A stretch of 64,000 nucleotides of DNA from Peptoclostridium litorale DSM 5388 (lineage in GTDB: Bacteria; Bacillota; Clostridia; Peptostreptococcales; Peptostreptococcaceae), in assembly GCF_900141635.1 (NCBI RefSeq), contig NZ_FSRH01000004.1:186001-250000 (forward strand), in the 5' to 3' direction. The notes below the pieces were generated by a model. The model was given only the letters and a program-made list of their open reading frames with translations. It was not told where the DNA came from and did not search any database. Below, piece by piece: positions 8,918-16,384 of the stretch. Made by a program: the position numbers and the translations under genes. Numbering within the stretch: position 1 is the first letter of the stretch; every line of letters begins with the position of its first letter.

Positions 8918-8940
8918 CAAAAAACTACCCGGTTGGTAGT
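8918..8940 (-). terminator. Terminator of the preQ1 riboswitch expression platform
   Basis: ACUACC and GGUAGU form a six-pair stem directly after the aptamer tail, followed by a U run (UUUUUGUUU). Placement immediately 3' of the aptamer is that of a transcriptional attenuator. Confidence 0.7.
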
Positions 8941-8944
8941 GGAG

Positions 8945-8985
8945 CCCTAGTTTTGTTTACAGACAGGATGGTTTCGAACTGTCCT
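8945..8985 (-). promoter_or_regulatory. PreQ1-I riboswitch aptamer
   Basis: On the minus strand, a GACAG/CUGUC stem closes a 12-base loop starting UUCGAAACC, followed by the A-rich tail UGUAAACAAAACUAGG. This matches the small H-type pseudoknot of class I preQ1 riboswitches, including the nearly invariant AAAACUAGG tail. It senses the queuosine precursor preQ1 and normally switches genes off when the ligand is plentiful. Here it governs the dehydratase-like gene, the activase and queDEC as one transcript. Confidence 0.85.
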
Positions 8986-9006
8986 ATTATGTTTTCATAC
9001 TTTTAT

Positions 9007-9036
9007 ATTTTACTACAGAAATATTTTAAAAGTCAA
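9007..9036 (-). promoter_or_regulatory. Promoter of the que operon
   Basis: Minus strand TTGACT, 18 bases, TAAAAT. The start point would fall about 15 bases before the preQ1 aptamer, as expected for a riboswitch leader. Its -35 lies only 8 bases from the -35 of the divergent deoC promoter. Confidence 0.65.
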
Positions 9037-9044
9037 ATTGATTT

Positions 9045-9073
9045 TTGGAGCGCGGTATTATACTATATATAAT
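9045..9073 (+). promoter_or_regulatory. Promoter of the deoC operon
   Basis: TTGGAG, 17 bases, TATAAT (perfect -10), about 84 bases upstream of the deoC start. Confidence 0.6.
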
Positions 9074-9156
9074 GGGTTATTTATATGCAAAATGGATATC
9101 AATGATAATGTGCTGGCGCAGCCGGCAATAATGTAATGGCATGGAGAGTGATTATT

Positions 9157-9807
9157 ATGAGAATAGCTTCCATTATAGACCATACGCTTCTAAATCCTGA
9201 AGCCTCAAAGGCCGAGGTTGAAAAGCTATGCGAAGAGGCGGTTGAGCACGGCTTTGCGAGTGTGTGCGTGAATGGATGCCATGTGGAATTTGCCTGCAGC
9301 TGCATTAGGGGAAGCGGTTTACCTGTGGCTGCTGTAGTGGGATTTCCGCTTGGAGCCATGTCTACTGAGGCCAAGGCTTTTGAGACTAGGGATGCTGTCC
9401 AAAACGGCGCTGGTGAAATAGACATGGTCATAAATATAGGTGCATTAAAAGACGGTGACTACGACTATGTGCTAAAGGACATAAAAGGGGTTGTAGAGGC
9501 GGCAGGTGAAGGTGTGAAGGTCAAGGTGATACTTGAAACGTGCCTTCTTTCAAGTGAAGAGATTGCAAAGGCCAGCGCTCTTGTTGCAAAGAGCGGGGCC
9601 CACTTTGTAAAGACGTCTACAGGCTTTTCAAAGAGCGGAGCTACAGAAGATGACATAAGGCTTATAAGGTCCGTTGTAGGAGAGGATTTTGGAATAAAGG
9701 CGTCAGGTGGAATAAGGACTTACAGCGACGCAATAAAAATGGTGGAGGCGGGCGCTACAAGAATAGGTGCTAGCGCTTCTGTTGAAATTGCAAAAGGAGA
9801 GGAATAA
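9157..9807 (+). CDS. deoC: Deoxyribose-phosphate aldolase
   Basis: DeoC splits 2-deoxyribose-5-phosphate into acetaldehyde and glyceraldehyde-3-phosphate, the last step of deoxynucleoside breakdown. The Schiff-base lysine motif FVKTSTGFS is present, along with the family segments IDHTLLNPEA, VVGFPLGA and ASGGIRTYSDA. The start is ATG 9157 with GGAG upstream; the earlier ATG would leave no ribosome site. 216 residues is normal. The stop is one base before the ATG of the purine nucleoside phosphorylase gene, so the two are coupled. Together with the two downstream phosphorylases it lets the cell use deoxynucleosides as carbon and base source. Confidence 0.95.
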   Translation: MRIASIIDHTLLNPEASKAEVEKLCEEAVEHGFASVCVNGCHVEFACSCIRGSGLPVAAVVGFPLGAMSTEAKAFETRDAVQNGAGEIDMVINIGALKDGDYDYVLKDIKGVVEAAGEGVKVKVILETCLLSSEEIAKASALVAKSGAHFVKTSTGFSKSGATEDDIRLIRSVVGEDFGIKASGGIRTYSDAIKMVEAGATRIGASASVEIAKGEE

Positions 9808-9808
9808 T

Positions 9809-10627
9809 ATGGCTATATACGATAAGATAAGGGAATCTGCGGAGTACATACTGGAAAGGGTGGACAAAAAGCCAAGCATAGGGCTTATACTTGGTTCGGG
9901 CCTTGGAGAGCTTGCAAACAGCATAGAAGGGGCCAAGATGTTCCCGTACTGCGACATCCCGAACTTCCCGGTTTCAACTGTAGAGGGACACGAGGGAAGA
10001 CTTGTTATTGGAGAGATTGAAGGAAAGACGGTTGCTGCAATGCAGGGAAGATTCCACTACTACGAAGGATACGACATGAGCAGCGTTACGTTCCCTGTAA
10101 GGGTCATGAAGCTTTTGGGCATAGAGACAATAATGGTTACTAATGCGGCTGGAGGAGTAAATGAAGCTTACACTCCTGGAGATCTTATGCTTATAAGCGA
10201 CCAGCTGAACCTGTCGGGAGACAACCCTCTAAAGGGCAAAAATATGGACGAGTTCGGAGTCAGATTCCCGGATATGTCCAATGCATATGACAAGGAGCTT
10301 AGAGAAGTCGTAAGGTCGGTTGCGAAAAATGCAGGCGTAGAGCTTAAAGAAGGAGTTTACGCGTGCATGAGCGGACCTACTTACGAGACTCCAGCAGAGA
10401 TAAGAATGCTTAGGGGCCTTGGAGCCGATGCGGTTGGAATGTCTACGGTGCCGGAGGTGATAGTTGCAATTCACAGCGGCATGAAGGTAATAGGAATATC
10501 GTGCATAACAAACATGGCGGCGGGAATACTTGACCAGCCTCTTGACCACAGCGAGGTTATAGAGACTTCCAAAATAGCAAGGGAAAAATTCATAAGCCTT
10601 GTAAGGGGAACGATAGCAGCCGTATAA
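9809..10627 (+). CDS. Purine nucleoside phosphorylase (trimeric, PNP class I)
   Basis: The enzyme cleaves guanosine, inosine and their deoxy forms with phosphate to the free base and (deoxy)ribose-1-phosphate. Characteristic segments are LILGSGLGELA (phosphate site), VEGHEGRL, QGRFHYYEGY, MVTNAAGGVN and TYETPAEIRMLR followed by VGMSTVPEVIVA. These are the PunA/DeoD2 signature of about 270-residue trimeric enzymes. The start ATG at 9809 directly follows the deoC stop, and GGAGAGG lies upstream within deoC. The liberated purines could feed the xanthine phosphoribosyltransferase encoded at 27.2 kb. Confidence 0.95.
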   Translation: MAIYDKIRESAEYILERVDKKPSIGLILGSGLGELANSIEGAKMFPYCDIPNFPVSTVEGHEGRLVIGEIEGKTVAAMQGRFHYYEGYDMSSVTFPVRVMKLLGIETIMVTNAAGGVNEAYTPGDLMLISDQLNLSGDNPLKGKNMDEFGVRFPDMSNAYDKELREVVRSVAKNAGVELKEGVYACMSGPTYETPAEIRMLRGLGADAVGMSTVPEVIVAIHSGMKVIGISCITNMAAGILDQPLDHSEVIETSKIAREKFISLVRGTIAAV

Positions 10628-10700
10628 TATGAATTCATATAAGCTGAGAGCGCAGGGCTGTAAATAGGCTTTGCTTACAAGGATTATAGGTGATAAGGAG

Positions 10701-10733
10701 AAAACCTCCCGCGTAGGGCGGGAGGTTTTTCGA
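10701..10733 (+). terminator. Strong hairpin terminator inside the nucleoside operon
   Basis: AAAACCTCCCGC, a four-base loop, then GCGGGAGGTTTTT. It lies between the purine and pyrimidine phosphorylase genes and should partly or fully separate them, acting as an internal attenuator unless a separate promoter drives the downstream genes. Confidence 0.85.
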
Positions 10734-10788
10734 TAACAGTATGGAAAACACTGATACATACATTCAAAAGCTGACTGGAGGCGATAAC

Positions 10789-12114
10789 ATGAGGATGTAC
10801 GATATAATACAGAAGAAAAGGGACGGCGGAGAGCTTACGAAAGAGGAAATAAGCTTTTTCGTGAAGGGGTATACAAACGGCGAAATACCTGACTATCAGG
10901 CTTCGGCCCTTATGATGGCCATATATTTCAACAAGATGAACTACAACGAGACACTTGAGCTTACAATGGAAATGGCAAAGAGCGGAGACAATATGGATCT
11001 TTCGGGAATAGAAGGCGTAAAGGTCGACAAGCACAGCACCGGGGGAGTTGGTGACAAGACGACTCTTGTTGTGGCACCTCTTGTTGCGGCCGCCGGAGCT
11101 CCCGTTGCAAAGATGTCTGGAAGGGGTCTTGGCCACACCGGCGGAACTATAGACAAGCTTGAGGCATTCGACGGATTCAACGTCGGAATGAGCATGGAAA
11201 AGTTCACAAGCAGCGTAAATGGAATAGGAATCGCTATAAGCGCGCAGACGGGAAATCTGGCACCAGCAGACAAAAAGCTCTATGCTCTAAGGGATGTTAC
11301 GGCCACTGTTGAAAACATATCGCTTATAGCTGGAAGCATAATGAGCAAAAAGCTTGCATCGGGAGCGGACGCCATAGTACTTGACGTCAAGTCTGGAAGC
11401 GGGGCCTTCATGAAGGATGACAAAGGGGCTTTCGAGCTTGCCCAGGAAATGGTCAGCATAGGACTTGGAGCGGGAAGGGACATGGTGGCCCTCATAACCG
11501 ACATGGACCAGCCCCTTGGAAAGGCCGTTGGAAATTCGCTTGAAGTCATAGAGGCAATAGACACCCTAAATGGTAATGGGCCAAAGGACCTTGAAGACAT
11601 ATGCCTCCACCTGGGAGCTCACATGCTGCTTCTTTCCAAAAAGGTGGGCACTATAGACGAGGGCCTACAAAGGCTAAGAGGCGTTATGGAAAGCGGCGAG
11701 GGCATTGAAAAGCTGAAAGAGCTTGTGAAAAACCAGGGAGGAGACCCTTCATATGTTGACGACACCTCGAAGTTTAAAAAGGCAGACATTGTAAAAGAGG
11801 TGCTTTCGGAGCAGGAGGGGTATGTTTATTCGATAAAGACTGACGAGATAGGAAGGGCATCTCTTGTGCTTGGAGCGGGAAGAGAGAACAAGGAAAGTGA
11901 AATAGACCTTTCCGTGGGCCTCATAGTTGAAAAGAAGAGGGGAGACTATGTAAGAAAAGGGGATGTGCTTGCAGTAGTCCACTCAAGCAGCGCTGAAAAA
12001 TTTGAAGAGGCGAGCAGGATAATAAGGGCTGCGTACAGCCTTTCAGAGGTAAGGCCCGCAGATGAAAAGCTAATAAAGGGAATAGTGGACAAGGATGGAA
12101 CAAGACACATATAA
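10789..12114 (+). CDS. pdp: Pyrimidine-nucleoside phosphorylase
   Basis: The enzyme phosphorolyses uridine, thymidine and deoxyuridine. It carries the thymidine/pyrimidine phosphorylase signature KHSTGGVGDKTTLVVAPLVAA plus MSGRGLGHTGGTIDKLEA and, later, VTATVENISLIAGSIMSKK. The C-terminal 90 residues are the family's PYNP domain. Start chosen at ATG 10789 (GGAGGCGATAAC upstream; product begins MRMYDIIQKKRDGG), since the ATG at 10741 lies next to the upstream terminator and has no ribosome site. The 441-residue length is normal. The MTA/SAH deaminase gene follows by 23 bases. Confidence 0.95.
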   Translation: MRMYDIIQKKRDGGELTKEEISFFVKGYTNGEIPDYQASALMMAIYFNKMNYNETLELTMEMAKSGDNMDLSGIEGVKVDKHSTGGVGDKTTLVVAPLVAAAGAPVAKMSGRGLGHTGGTIDKLEAFDGFNVGMSMEKFTSSVNGIGIAISAQTGNLAPADKKLYALRDVTATVENISLIAGSIMSKKLASGADAIVLDVKSGSGAFMKDDKGAFELAQEMVSIGLGAGRDMVALITDMDQPLGKAVGNSLEVIEAIDTLNGNGPKDLEDICLHLGAHMLLLSKKVGTIDEGLQRLRGVMESGEGIEKLKELVKNQGGDPSYVDDTSKFKKADIVKEVLSEQEGYVYSIKTDEIGRASLVLGAGRENKESEIDLSVGLIVEKKRGDYVRKGDVLAVVHSSSAEKFEEASRIIRAAYSLSEVRPADEKLIKGIVDKDGTRHI

Positions 12115-12137
12115 ACTTAATGCGAGAAGGTGAATAC

Positions 12138-13430
12138 ATGAAAATACTCATAAGGGGAGCAAATGTACTGCTCTTTGAAAATGAAGAGGCTGTGATAAAA
12201 GAGGCGGACATAGCAATTCAAGATGGGAGAATAAAAAGCGTAGGTTCTGCCAGTGCGGACTTTTCTCCAGAAAAGACAATAGATGCAAAAGGTATGATTG
12301 CAATGCCGGGTCTTATAAACACGCATACGCACATTCCAATGTCGCTTCTTAGAAACTACGCCGACGACATGGCTTTTTGGGAATGGCTGCAGGAAAAGGT
12401 ATGGCCCATAGAGGCAAAAATGAACGAAGAAGACATATACTGGGGAAGCATGCTGAGCATTTCAGAGCTCATAATGTCGGGAACTACGTGCTTCAACGAC
12501 ATGTACAGGTTTGCAGATGTAGTCGCCAAGTCAATGGCGGATACGGGAATAAGGGGAGCGGTATCAAACACACTGTTTGACATGATGCGAAATGAAGACA
12601 GGGACTTTGAAAGGGCCATTGAGATACACAGACAGTGGCACGGAGCGTCAAACGGCAGGATAAGCACATTTATATCGCCTCACGCTCCATACACATGCTC
12701 TGACGACTACCTGAAAGGGGCGGCAGAGACCGCAAAGAGACTGGGAGTGCCTCTTCACACGCACATAAGCGAGAGCACACGCGAAGTGGAAGAGAGCATA
12801 AGGGATTTTGGAAAGAGTCCAGTACAAAGGCTTTATGACATAGGGCTTTTCGACGTCCACACAATGGCTGCCCACTGCGTCCATCTGAGTGACGATGACA
12901 TGGAAATGATGAGTGAAAAAGGCGTTAGCGTTTTGAACAACCCTACAAGCAATCTAAAGCTTGGAAACGGGTTCGCACCTATTTCAAGGCTTATGGAAAA
13001 GGGAGTCAACGTATCGCTTGGAACTGACGGAGCATGCAGCAACAACAACCAGGACATGTTCGAGGAGATAAACCTTGCGGCCTTGATAAACAAGGGCGTA
13101 ACAGGAGATCCTCTGGCCGTGCCTTCAAAGACCGCGGTTAAAATGGCGACTATAAATGGAGCCAAGGCAATGGGGCTTGAAAAGAGCATAGGCTCAATTG
13201 AAGAAGGCAAAAAGGCGGACATAATACTGATTGATACCGAAGAGCCTCATTTCTATCCAAAGTACAATCTAATATCGTCGCTTTCATACTGTGCGAAGGC
13301 TTCGGATGTTGACACTGTAATAGTCGATGGAAAGATACTCATGGAAAAAAGAGTGCTTACTACAATAGACATTGAAATGGTCAAAAGCAAAGTCAATGAC
13401 TCTGTTAAAAGGCTTATGAGCTCGATATAG
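12138..13430 (+). CDS. mtaD: 5'-methylthioadenosine/S-adenosylhomocysteine deaminase (amidohydrolase)
   Basis: Amidohydrolase family member that deaminates methylthioadenosine or S-adenosylhomocysteine to inosyl forms. The metal-binding HxH motif occurs in LINTHTHIPMSLLRN, further metal ligands in PLHTHISES and AAHCVHLSDDD, and the catalytic Asp in SLGTDGACSNNNQDMFEE. The phrase MAFWEWLQEKVWP is diagnostic of the MtaD/ATZ-TRZ-like subgroup. Start ATG 12138 with GAAGGTG upstream; 430 residues is normal. It is the last gene of the nucleoside operon, followed by a terminator at 13509. Which of the adenosyl substrates is preferred cannot be told from sequence. Confidence 0.88.
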   Translation: MKILIRGANVLLFENEEAVIKEADIAIQDGRIKSVGSASADFSPEKTIDAKGMIAMPGLINTHTHIPMSLLRNYADDMAFWEWLQEKVWPIEAKMNEEDIYWGSMLSISELIMSGTTCFNDMYRFADVVAKSMADTGIRGAVSNTLFDMMRNEDRDFERAIEIHRQWHGASNGRISTFISPHAPYTCSDDYLKGAAETAKRLGVPLHTHISESTREVEESIRDFGKSPVQRLYDIGLFDVHTMAAHCVHLSDDDMEMMSEKGVSVLNNPTSNLKLGNGFAPISRLMEKGVNVSLGTDGACSNNNQDMFEEINLAALINKGVTGDPLAVPSKTAVKMATINGAKAMGLEKSIGSIEEGKKADIILIDTEEPHFYPKYNLISSLSYCAKASDVDTVIVDGKILMEKRVLTTIDIEMVKSKVNDSVKRLMSSI

Positions 13431-13508
13431 ACAGCAGAAGATTCACAAAGATATATCAGACAAGCGATAATTGGATTGATTGAAAAGTGAAAAATTTGCC
13501 AGAAGTCA

Positions 13509-13546
13509 AAAGATGATTCCAAAATCAAATGGGGTCATCTTTTTTC
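13509..13546 (+). terminator. Terminator after mtaD
   Basis: AAAGATGATTCC and GGGGTCATCTTTTTT pair as an imperfect hairpin with a U tract. Confidence 0.75.
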
Positions 13547-13645
13547 ATCTATTCTGCTTATTCAGATTGAGTGCTAATACAGACTGTTTTTGGATATAAA
13601 TATAAAATGATACGAATTAGAATGTAGAATATGGAGGTTGAAAAT

Positions 13646-14845
13646 ATGAACTGGGTGGGTTTTGTGCGGCTTATGAAATCGATATACGACAAGGGAGTTC
13701 CTGACATAGAATGGATAGAAAAGCAGGGTCTTCTTGCAGTCAAGATAGGGCAGACATTTGCACTCAGGATAGATTTTTTGGACGAGGAAACGTGCACTCA
13801 CCTTTCAAGGCTGTATTCCCACAATTCAAACATACCATCTGAGACAGTGGAAGAGCTTATAGACATGTATACGCAGGAGGGCTGGAGGGAGAACTTCGAG
13901 TATATTGAAAAAATGCCCATAGCCTCGGCTTCGGTAGGGCAGGTCCACAGGGCGAGACTCAGAAGCGGAGAAGAAGTGGTTGTAAAGCTCATAAAAAGTG
14001 ATTTCACCAAAAACTTCAAAAAGGATGTCGACAGCCTTAAAAAGTTTTTAAAGACCGCAATATTTTTGTATCCCAAGCTGGACAAAGTGGCCGATCCGCT
14101 GGGGATATTAAAGAATATTGAAAAATATACGCTTGACGAACTCAACCTCATTAACGAGATAGAGCACGGCGAGATACTAAAGGGCATAAGGGACAGCAAC
14201 GTGGAAAGGTATGACCTTTCAAAGCTAAAATTCCCCAAAATATACAGGGAGCTTTCGAATGAAAATATACTTGTATCCCAGTTCATACGAGGTGAGACGT
14301 TTGACCATCTTCTCCAGCAAAAAAAACTGGACTATGATAATTTGCTGGAACTTTTCCACATACATGGATTTTATGTGTTCAATATAGGGACTTTCCACGG
14401 GGACATACACCCTGGAAATATAATACTCAGCGGAGAGGATCTCTATTTTATAGACACCGGAGCTATGAGCAGCGTGGGGGAAAAAATACAGACAGGTCTT
14501 TTGAAATTCATGGAAAACCTCAGCTACTACAACTATGAGGAGTGCGCCAAGAACCTCAATGAAATGGCAGAAGTTGAAATAAATGGCAAGAAATTCGATG
14601 CCTACAGGGAAAAATTTTTAAAGCTCTATGAGGATTTCGAGGGAAAAACAGTATCCCAGGTGAGCCTTACGAGGAAAATGATGGAGACCATAAAGCTAGG
14701 CGTTAACAGTGGAATGGTTTTTGAAAAGGGTATGTATCCTATAATAAAAAGCCTCATGTATCTTGACGGAATGGTCATAAAATGCAATCCAACCGCCGTC
14801 TTGATGGAGGACATGAGAAGGTTCTTAGGAGAACTTAAAAAGTAG
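13646..14845 (+). CDS. ABC1/UbiB-family atypical kinase
   Basis: ABC1 family kinase-like protein. It shows the family KxGQ element (AVKIGQTFALRID), the alanine-rich nucleotide loop ASASVGQVHRARLRSG, the VAIK-like lysine in EVVVKLIKSD, the catalytic loop FHGDIHPGN and the metal-binding DTG (FIDTGAMSS, for DFG). 399 residues is shorter than UbiB and lacks its C-terminal membrane helices. Start ATG 13646 has GGAGG eight bases upstream. It is the first gene of a tight operon with a CrtI-like desaturase and an HPPD-like protein. UbiB relatives support the synthesis of ubiquinone, tocopherol or plastoquinone, so a prenyl-lipid role is plausible but inferred. Confidence 0.85.
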   Translation: MNWVGFVRLMKSIYDKGVPDIEWIEKQGLLAVKIGQTFALRIDFLDEETCTHLSRLYSHNSNIPSETVEELIDMYTQEGWRENFEYIEKMPIASASVGQVHRARLRSGEEVVVKLIKSDFTKNFKKDVDSLKKFLKTAIFLYPKLDKVADPLGILKNIEKYTLDELNLINEIEHGEILKGIRDSNVERYDLSKLKFPKIYRELSNENILVSQFIRGETFDHLLQQKKLDYDNLLELFHIHGFYVFNIGTFHGDIHPGNIILSGEDLYFIDTGAMSSVGEKIQTGLLKFMENLSYYNYEECAKNLNEMAEVEINGKKFDAYREKFLKLYEDFEGKTVSQVSLTRKMMETIKLGVNSGMVFEKGMYPIIKSLMYLDGMVIKCNPTAVLMEDMRRFLGELKK

Positions 14846-14863
14846 TGATATGGGGGATGTCAT

Positions 14864-16363
14864 ATGAATAAAAAAGTCGCAATAGTTGGAGCGGGGCCCG
14901 GCGGGCTTACAGCCGGAGTAATACTTTCAAGCAAGGGATACAGCGTAGACATATATGAAAAGCAGGACTGCATAGGCGGAAGGAATTCATCTTTTGACAT
15001 GGCAGGCTTCAAATTCGACCTGGGCCCTACATTTTTGATGATGAAATTCGTGCTTGAGGAGATATTCCAGATTGCGGGCAGAAACATTGAGGACTATCTG
15101 GAAATAAGGGAGATAGACCCGCTATACAGGCTTGTGCTTCCTGGAGGACAGGAGTTTTACCCGACAAGGGACACTTTAAAAATGAAATCTGAAATGGACA
15201 AGCATTTCCCGGGTGCATTTGAAAGATATGAGGAGTTTTTAGTAGAGGAAAAGAAAAAGTTCGACGTGCTGATTCCCTGCCTTCAAATACCTTACGACTC
15301 ATTTGCCGATTTTTTCAAGGGGAGGTTCATAAAGGCCCTTCCAAGACTGGATGCGCACAAGAGCCTTTTTGACCATCTTGGGAGGTATTTTGACGATGAA
15401 ATTCTAAGGCTTGCATTCACATTCCAGGCGAAATACCTTGGAATGTCTCCATGGGAGTGCCCGGGCACATTCAGCATAATATCATATATAGAGCACGGCG
15501 GGGGTATATACCATCCAATAGGAGGGCTGAACCAGATTTCAAAGGCAATGGCGCGGATAATAGAGGAAAACGGAGGGAATATACACCTTTCATCCCCTAT
15601 AGAAGAGATTGAAGTAAATGGCAAAAGGGCCCAAGGGCTCCGCCTTCAAGATGGAGAGACCGTAAATGCGGACTATATAGTATTGAATGCTGACTTTTCC
15701 CATGCAATGAAGCACCTGGTAAGTGAAGACTTCAGGCCGAAATATACGGACAAAAAGCTTGAAGGCAAAAGGTACTCATGCTCCACGTTCATGCTTTACC
15801 TGGGGATCGAAGGCAGCTACAGCGAGCTGCCTCACCACAACATACTGTTTGCAAATGACTACAGAAGCAACATAGAGGACATATCGAAAAGGTACGAGGT
15901 TTCAGACGATCCCTCCATATACGTGCAAAATGCGTCTGTGACCGATACAACACTTGCTCCCGAGGGCAAGTCTAGTATATATATACTGGTTCCTGTTCCA
16001 AACAACAATTCGGATTTCGACTGGGAAAGCGGCAAAGAAAAATTCAGGGACAAGGTAATTAAAATAGTCGAGGAGAGAGGAGGGTTTAAGGACCTTGGAA
16101 AGAGAATAGTTGAAGAGAGGATAATTACGCCTTTTGACTGGGAGAATGAAAAGAGCGTATACAAGGGCGCTACCTTCAATCTCGCCCACAATATAGCTCA
16201 GATGCTTGTGTTCAGGCCTCACAACAGATTTGAGGAGTTTGCAAATTGCTATCTCGTAGGAGGGGGAACTCATCCGGGAAGCGGCCTTCCAACAATATAT
16301 GAATCGGGAAAGATATCTTCAAGGCTAATAATCGAAGACGGCGGAGAAAAAGCGGGGTTTTAA
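14864..16363 (+). CDS. Phytoene-desaturase-family FAD oxidoreductase (CrtI-like)
   Basis: A CrtI/CrtN-like flavoprotein: N-terminal FAD dinucleotide-binding fold VAIVGAGPGGLTAGVIL with IYEKQDCIGGRNSS, the family segment FDLGPTFLMM, an internal YHPIGGLNQISKAM, and the C-terminal FAD motif NCYLVGGGTHPGSGLPTIYESG. The 499-residue length fits. Family enzymes desaturate or isomerise isoprenoid chains such as phytoene. No phytoene synthase or other carotenoid gene is visible nearby. It starts 18 bases after the ABC1 kinase and ends 21 bases before the HPPD-like gene. The substrate is unknown; some family members act on other lipids. Confidence 0.87.
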   Translation: MNKKVAIVGAGPGGLTAGVILSSKGYSVDIYEKQDCIGGRNSSFDMAGFKFDLGPTFLMMKFVLEEIFQIAGRNIEDYLEIREIDPLYRLVLPGGQEFYPTRDTLKMKSEMDKHFPGAFERYEEFLVEEKKKFDVLIPCLQIPYDSFADFFKGRFIKALPRLDAHKSLFDHLGRYFDDEILRLAFTFQAKYLGMSPWECPGTFSIISYIEHGGGIYHPIGGLNQISKAMARIIEENGGNIHLSSPIEEIEVNGKRAQGLRLQDGETVNADYIVLNADFSHAMKHLVSEDFRPKYTDKKLEGKRYSCSTFMLYLGIEGSYSELPHHNILFANDYRSNIEDISKRYEVSDDPSIYVQNASVTDTTLAPEGKSSIYILVPVPNNNSDFDWESGKEKFRDKVIKIVEERGGFKDLGKRIVEERIITPFDWENEKSVYKGATFNLAHNIAQMLVFRPHNRFEEFANCYLVGGGTHPGSGLPTIYESGKISSRLIIEDGGEKAGF

Positions 16364-16384
16364 TATTAAAACGGGAGGGGTAGC

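Noticed and set aside
8888-8950. Plus-strand sequence GGACGCAAGGC...GGTAGTGGAGCCC resembles parts of a c-di-GMP-I riboswitch
   Set aside because: The GCAAACC and tetraloop-receptor elements are missing, the final helix does not match, and the minus-strand reading is a clear preQ1-I leader with terminators.
10229-11136. Long minus-strand frames opposite the nucleoside phosphorylase genes
   Set aside because: Shadows of strongly conserved plus-strand genes; no independent support.
13558-13801. Two minus-strand frames of 75-79 codons before the ABC1 kinase gene
   Set aside because: They overlap the start of the kinase gene in antisense and lack ribosome sites.
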